Shown here: piece by piece, positions 62,890 to 64,000 of the stretch
How the letters are laid out: the number at the start of each line of letters is the position of its first letter
Position numbering within the stretch: position 1 is the first letter of the stretch
Source: Euglena gracilis
Taxonomy: Eukaryota; Euglenida; Euglenophyceae; Euglenales
Length of the DNA: 64,000 nt
Direction of reading: 5' to 3'
Assembly (NCBI GenBank): GCA_039621445.1
Contig: CP154956.1
Span: forward strand, 18,189,428-18,253,427
Program-made: the position numbers and the translations under genes
The notes under the pieces: model-generated
What the model was told of the DNA's origin: nothing
What the model saw: the letters and a program-made list of their open reading frames with translations, nothing else
Databases searched by the model: none

Positions 62890-64000
62890 AACGACATCTG
62901 ACTTAAACAAAGTGGGAGGGCGGTAGTTCTCAAACAAAAACTGCTGAGATTCGTCTTTCCCTTTTTTCCTCTGTGTATATGTTCGTGTACACCCACAGAC
63001 ATATAAAAAACGAATATCTGGCACGACCAGAATATTAGTGTTTTTGGATCACTGTGGTGAATACATGGGATTGAGATGCCGGATAAAATCCGGGGGTTTT
63101 GGCTCTGGAGTTTGACTTCTGCAACCACATTCAGGAGCTCTCTTAAAGACCCGGGGGGTCCCACTGACCGGCTAGAAAAAATTGCTGGCTGGAAAAATGT
63201 ACCGCACCAGGGGTAGGTCCATTGCTGGCATCTCTGGACCCGGGGGGGGGGGCAAAAATGTGAAAAAAGTTCGAAATTCAGCTGGGTGGGTCTTTTAGTC
63301 AAAAGTTGGGACCTGAAATGAAACCCCCCAAAATGACCCTGAAAAATGCCTTTTTTTGGACATTTTTGACCTTCTGTATGACACTTTTTCGAAAATTTTC
63401 AGAGCCTCTGTTGAATTTCCACCGGCCAACCCATAGATGCATTCTGAGACCCCATCCCTCACCCCTGACAAGGAATTAAAAAAAATACCTGTTCCTTGAG
63501 GTTCTTTAACCCCCAACCCCCTCTTGGTTCATTATTTGACACTGCAAGTCAGGGTTCATTTATTTGGGGGGTCATATCTGGGCAGCGTTTTTTTTCGAGT
63601 CAAACAGCAAACACTTTTGACCCTGTGCCCTGCCTTGAACGTGGTTCCCTCTGGGTGCCTCCCCCCTGTTGGCAAGCCTACCCCCCACTGATGGGACCTG
63701 TCCAATAGACTTGCATCGCCGGGAACGGGGGGGGGGTGGCCTCGCCAGCACAGGGGTGCTCCGTCACCTGTACATTGGGGGGCGTATGTACGTTGAATGA
63801 GCAGCTGACTAGGGTCCCCTGTGGGGAGTCTTCGAAAGGGGGCTGGAACCCCCTACTGGGTGGAAGGGGGGAACGCAATCAGCCTTGCTTCGCTTGCTTC
63901 GAACTGGGGGGGGGGGGTTGGGTCAGAAAGAGATCAGTGGCTGGCCGAGAAAATACCACCCATACGCACAAAGATCAAATTTGAGCATTTTTGGGGCAAT
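62890..64000. other. Unassigned sequence to window end
   Basis: No exon, RNA or element recognised. Moderate GC with scattered G runs. Confidence 0.4.

Noticed and set aside
62127-63302. 391-codon minus-strand open frame
   Set aside because: Spans a TG array and several C runs with no recognised domain; probably chance in a region poor in stop codons.

Overview
This is eukaryotic nuclear DNA, intron-rich and crowded with repeats. No bacterial, organellar or viral gene could be supported. The evidence is split genes with very small exons (about 40-150 bp), GT-AG junctions and introns of up to several kb, together with very dense microsatellites, hundreds of G or C homopolymer runs, short TTAGGG telomere-like tracts and several families of short non-autonomous DNA transposons. 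This suits a free-living protist or alga with a large genome, possibly an alveolate; the sequence alone does not fix the lineage.

The only genes recognised with confidence are two paralogous split genes on the minus strand, here called A (about 23.0 to 16.4 kb) and B (about 57.8 to 45.8 kb). Both encode a NEK-like protein kinase fold with the same exon order: glycine-loop/VAIK exon, alphaC/beta4 exon, hinge exon, catalytic-loop/DFG exon, APE exon, helix-F exon, C-lobe end. Where both splice sites are visible, phases agree and spliced frames stay open. Both copies have lost the same kind of catalytic residues (HGDLRAET / HGDFRSES for HRDLKPEN, GFG / NFG for DFG, Thr for the alphaC Glu), so the products are predicted pseudokinases. 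Gene B also has an in-frame N-terminal exon pair and a C-terminal stop.

Layout. 0-5 kb: G-run minisatellite, ACAT, TATATC and TG arrays, and an inverted copy of a composite dispersed repeat. 5.5-7.8 kb: a repeat pair (R1, R2) also present near 28-31 kb, interrupted by a 285-bp TIR element with a perfect 5-bp target duplication. 8-16 kb: repeats, a hAT-like MITE with 8-bp duplication (11.1 kb), CAA/CA/ACAAC arrays, TTAGGG repeats and a few GC-rich candidate exons. 16-23 kb: gene A. 24-31 kb: GA and CAT arrays, then two back-to-back large TIR elements (1.6 and 3.0 kb) of the same family as the 285-bp element; the larger holds two long hairpins and a short GC-rich island. 31-45 kb: another composite repeat copy, scattered GC-rich possible exons, microsatellites and a second hAT-like MITE. 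45-58 kb: gene B, whose introns hold a 355-bp tandem duplication, a third hAT-like MITE, poly-C word repeats and, 5' of the gene B kinase exons, a 12-copy 163-bp satellite grown from the composite repeat. 58-64 kb: a fourth hAT-like MITE, short tandem repeats and otherwise unrecognised sequence.

The main points of interest are the undescribed-looking TIR family beginning CTTAGGCGG (285, 1608 and 2969 bp copies, each with a perfect 5-bp target duplication, plus an empty site inside the window) and the paired NEK-like pseudokinase genes.
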